Positions 43,835 to 44,964 of a DNA stretch of 44,964 nt are shown in pieces. A model generated the notes under the pieces. It had not been told where the DNA came from and did not search any database. It worked only from the letters and a program-made list of their open reading frames with translations. The first letter of the stretch is position 1. Each line of letters opens with the position of its first letter. The DNA is taken from NCBI GenBank assembly GCA_037969175.1, contig JBBKWX010000202.1, positions 1-44,964 on the forward strand. Direction: 5' to 3'. This stretch comes from JBBKWX01 sp037969175. GTDB taxonomy: Bacteria; Bacteroidota; Bacteroidia; AKYH767-A; JBBKVM01. A program made the translations under genes and the position numbers.

Positions 43835-44293
43835 TTAAGAAATCTTAATTTCTCTTGCTACTTTCATTTTAGCTTCATCTTTTTTAGGAAGATTCAAGCT
43901 TAATATACCATCAATGTAAAGTGCATCGATCTGCTCGGGGTTTACTGATTCAGGTAAACTAAATGAACGATTGAAAGAGGAGTACATAAATTCTTTACGC
44001 GTATACTTTTCTTTCTTTTCTTCAGATTCACTTTTGATCTCAGATGAAATTGTCAAAACCCCGTTTTCTACTTCGATCTTAAAATCCGATTTCTTCATTC
44101 CGGGAACCGCTAGTTCTATCTTATAATGATTCGTATCCTCAGAGATATTTACGGATGGTAAACGTCCTCTGTTTGGTGTGAAATCCAGATCTTCAAAAGG
44201 CAATGTACCAAAGAAGTCAGAGATCAAAGACGGGAAATAATTACGGTCAGATAGATTAACTTTGTTACCGTTGTTCCATTTAATAAGTGTCAT
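43835..44293 (-). CDS. Small heat shock protein Hsp20
   Basis: A 152-residue alpha-crystallin-type chaperone. A short N-terminal arm (1-45) with FPSLISDFFG precedes the alpha-crystallin domain (about 46-140). Within it are YKIELAVPGMKKSDFKIEVENGVLTISSEI and the usual DGILSLNLPKK (L9 motif). The C-terminal tail bears an I-x-I motif (IKI, residues 149-151) used in oligomer assembly. It holds unfolding proteins under stress. The gene is monocistronic with a terminator. Unusually for this phylum it has a strong Shine-Dalgarno sequence. Confidence 0.96.
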   Translation of the reverse strand: MTLIKWNNGNKVNLSDRNYFPSLISDFFGTLPFEDLDFTPNRGRLPSVNISEDTNHYKIELAVPGMKKSDFKIEVENGVLTISSEIKSESEEKKEKYTRKEFMYSSFNRSFSLPESVNPEQIDALYIDGILSLNLPKKDEAKMKVAREIKIS

Positions 44294-44301
44294 ATTTTTT
44301 T

Positions 44302-44307
44302 CCTCCT
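44302..44307 (-). promoter_or_regulatory. Strong Shine-Dalgarno site of hsp20
   Basis: On the minus strand AGGAGG sits 8 bases before the ATG. Bacteroidota genes rarely have such a site; most starts in this window show only A-rich leaders. Confidence 0.75.
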
Positions 44308-44441
44308 ATATTTTTTTAGTATGACTTGCCAATTCTCAAAGCCAATGCCAAGGACCAAAAAATAAAATAATCGGAAAAATTAACATGCTCTTCTGTAAAA
44401 ATGGCTTGTTTTCTTAATCAACAAATGCCATTTTTTCATGC

Positions 44442-44964
44442 TCAATGAGAAGTATCTGAACAATCCAGCTTTTTAAAATTCAATCTTTTCCCCCCGTTTC
44501 CACGATTCCTATCACTTCCTCCCTTTCCTATTCTGATATCGTTGCCCTTATAATCCCAGGAAAATTTTAAGGCTAGATAAAAGTCTAAGGCGGTAATTGA
44601 TGAAGCTCCTGCAAACGTTCCAAGTTTATCAGAACCTATCCATAATGGCCCCATCCTAAAAGCCAATCCTAAACGATGATCAACAAAATTGTAAAATGAA
44701 TATGGAACGGAAATACCCCAAAAAGCTCGCTCGTATCGTAAACTTGCAGCAACCTGAGTTGGTCGCGTACCACGTAATCCTGTTGCTTTTGGGCCATACA
44801 TGATCATTGCATAAACAGCCCATTGTTCATCGATTGGAATGTCAACACTCAAATTTATCCCAAGCGGCGTACCTAATGTAAATTGATCATTGCTAAATGC
44901 TCCATCCATACTGCCTGTAAATTGAATTCCTAGGGTCGAATCCATTTCTGCAAAACCGGTAAAC
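44442..44964 (-). CDS. Probable outer-membrane barrel protein, DUF5723-like (5' end cut by window edge)
   Basis: The frame is open to the right edge, upstream of the internal ATG at 44945 (preceding residues FTGFAE), so the N-terminus is missing and about 174 residues are visible. The visible part alternates hydrophobic and polar residues as in beta-barrel strands, with ASLRYERAFWGISVPYSFYNF and LGLAFRMGPLWIGSDKLG; the latter is typical of DUF5723-type proteins. The last 35 residues are Gly-, Arg- and Lys-rich and hydrophilic. Likely an outer-membrane protein; the DUF5723 match is by memory of the motif and is not certain. Confidence 0.6.
   Translation of the reverse strand, partial: FTGFAEMDSTLGIQFTGSMDGAFSNDQFTLGTPLGINLSVDIPIDEQWAVYAMIMYGPKATGLRGTRPTQVAASLRYERAFWGISVPYSFYNFVDHRLGLAFRMGPLWIGSDKLGTFAGASSITALDFYLALKFSWDYKGNDIRIGKGGSDRNRGNGGKRLNFKKLDCSDTSH

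Noticed and set aside
44294..44360. A sigma-54-like TTGGC pair upstream of hsp20
   Set aside because: Two TTGGC copies occur on the minus strand, but the spacing and the missing TTGCA element do not fit the -24/-12 pattern.

Overview
This window is a gene-dense, AT-rich stretch of a Bacteroidota chromosome. The assignment rests on several lineage marks. There is a complete Bat (aerotolerance) operon and a surface protein with a type IX secretion-type C-terminal sorting domain. Rho carries a long disordered insert and is followed by a DUF4293 gene. ComEC lacks the C-terminal beta-lactamase-like domain. Several promoters fit the Bacteroidota -7 element TAnnTTTG. The order or genus cannot be fixed from what is visible. 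I saw no rRNA, tRNA, CRISPR array, insertion sequence or prophage; the region looks like core chromosome.

Region 1 (1-13.9 kb) is a phosphate island. A PhoR-like kinase (cut by the left edge) and a PhoB-like regulator run leftward. Rightward come a SixA-type phosphohistidine phosphatase, an Ala/Lys/Pro-repeat histone H1-like protein, polyphosphate kinase, exopolyphosphatase and a Na+/phosphate cotransporter with a PhoU-like tail. These are followed by a tight operon of phosphate-selective porin, pstS, pstC, pstA, pstB and phoU. Sensing, outer- and inner-membrane uptake, and polyphosphate storage and mobilisation are therefore encoded together. A paired TTAACA repeat resembling a Pho box lies before the porin-pst operon. 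Two observations stand out: the H1-like protein beside ppk (compare AlgP and polyphosphate granules in Pseudomonas), and a PstS-like segment embedded in the first periplasmic loop of PstC.

Region 2 (13.9-21.2 kb) holds housekeeping genes: endonuclease III (nth), an ECF sigma factor with a small acidic partner protein, uvrA, an MsbA-type ABC exporter and truA.

Region 3 (21.3-29.6 kb) is the moxR-DUF58-unknown-batA-batB-batC-batD-batE operon, with most junctions overlapping by 4 bp or spaced by a few bases. It encodes an AAA+ ATPase, membrane-anchored VWA proteins, TPR proteins and a large BatD protein, and is thought to act at the inner membrane and periplasm.

Region 4 (29.6-36.6 kb) has a T9SS-type secreted choice-of-anchor B protein, a YfcE-type phosphoesterase, rho, a DUF4293 membrane protein, a DUF1573 protein and an Mpl-type Mur ligase.

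Region 5 (36.7-45 kb) has an MBL-fold hydrolase and a patatin-like phospholipase (rightward). The leftward set is surE, a small membrane protein, lpxB, a SpoIID-domain protein and comEC. An Hsp20 chaperone follows, then a right-edge fragment of an outer-membrane barrel-like protein. The window has four clear intrinsic terminators and only one gene-free gap above 300 bp (between rho and the DUF4293 gene).
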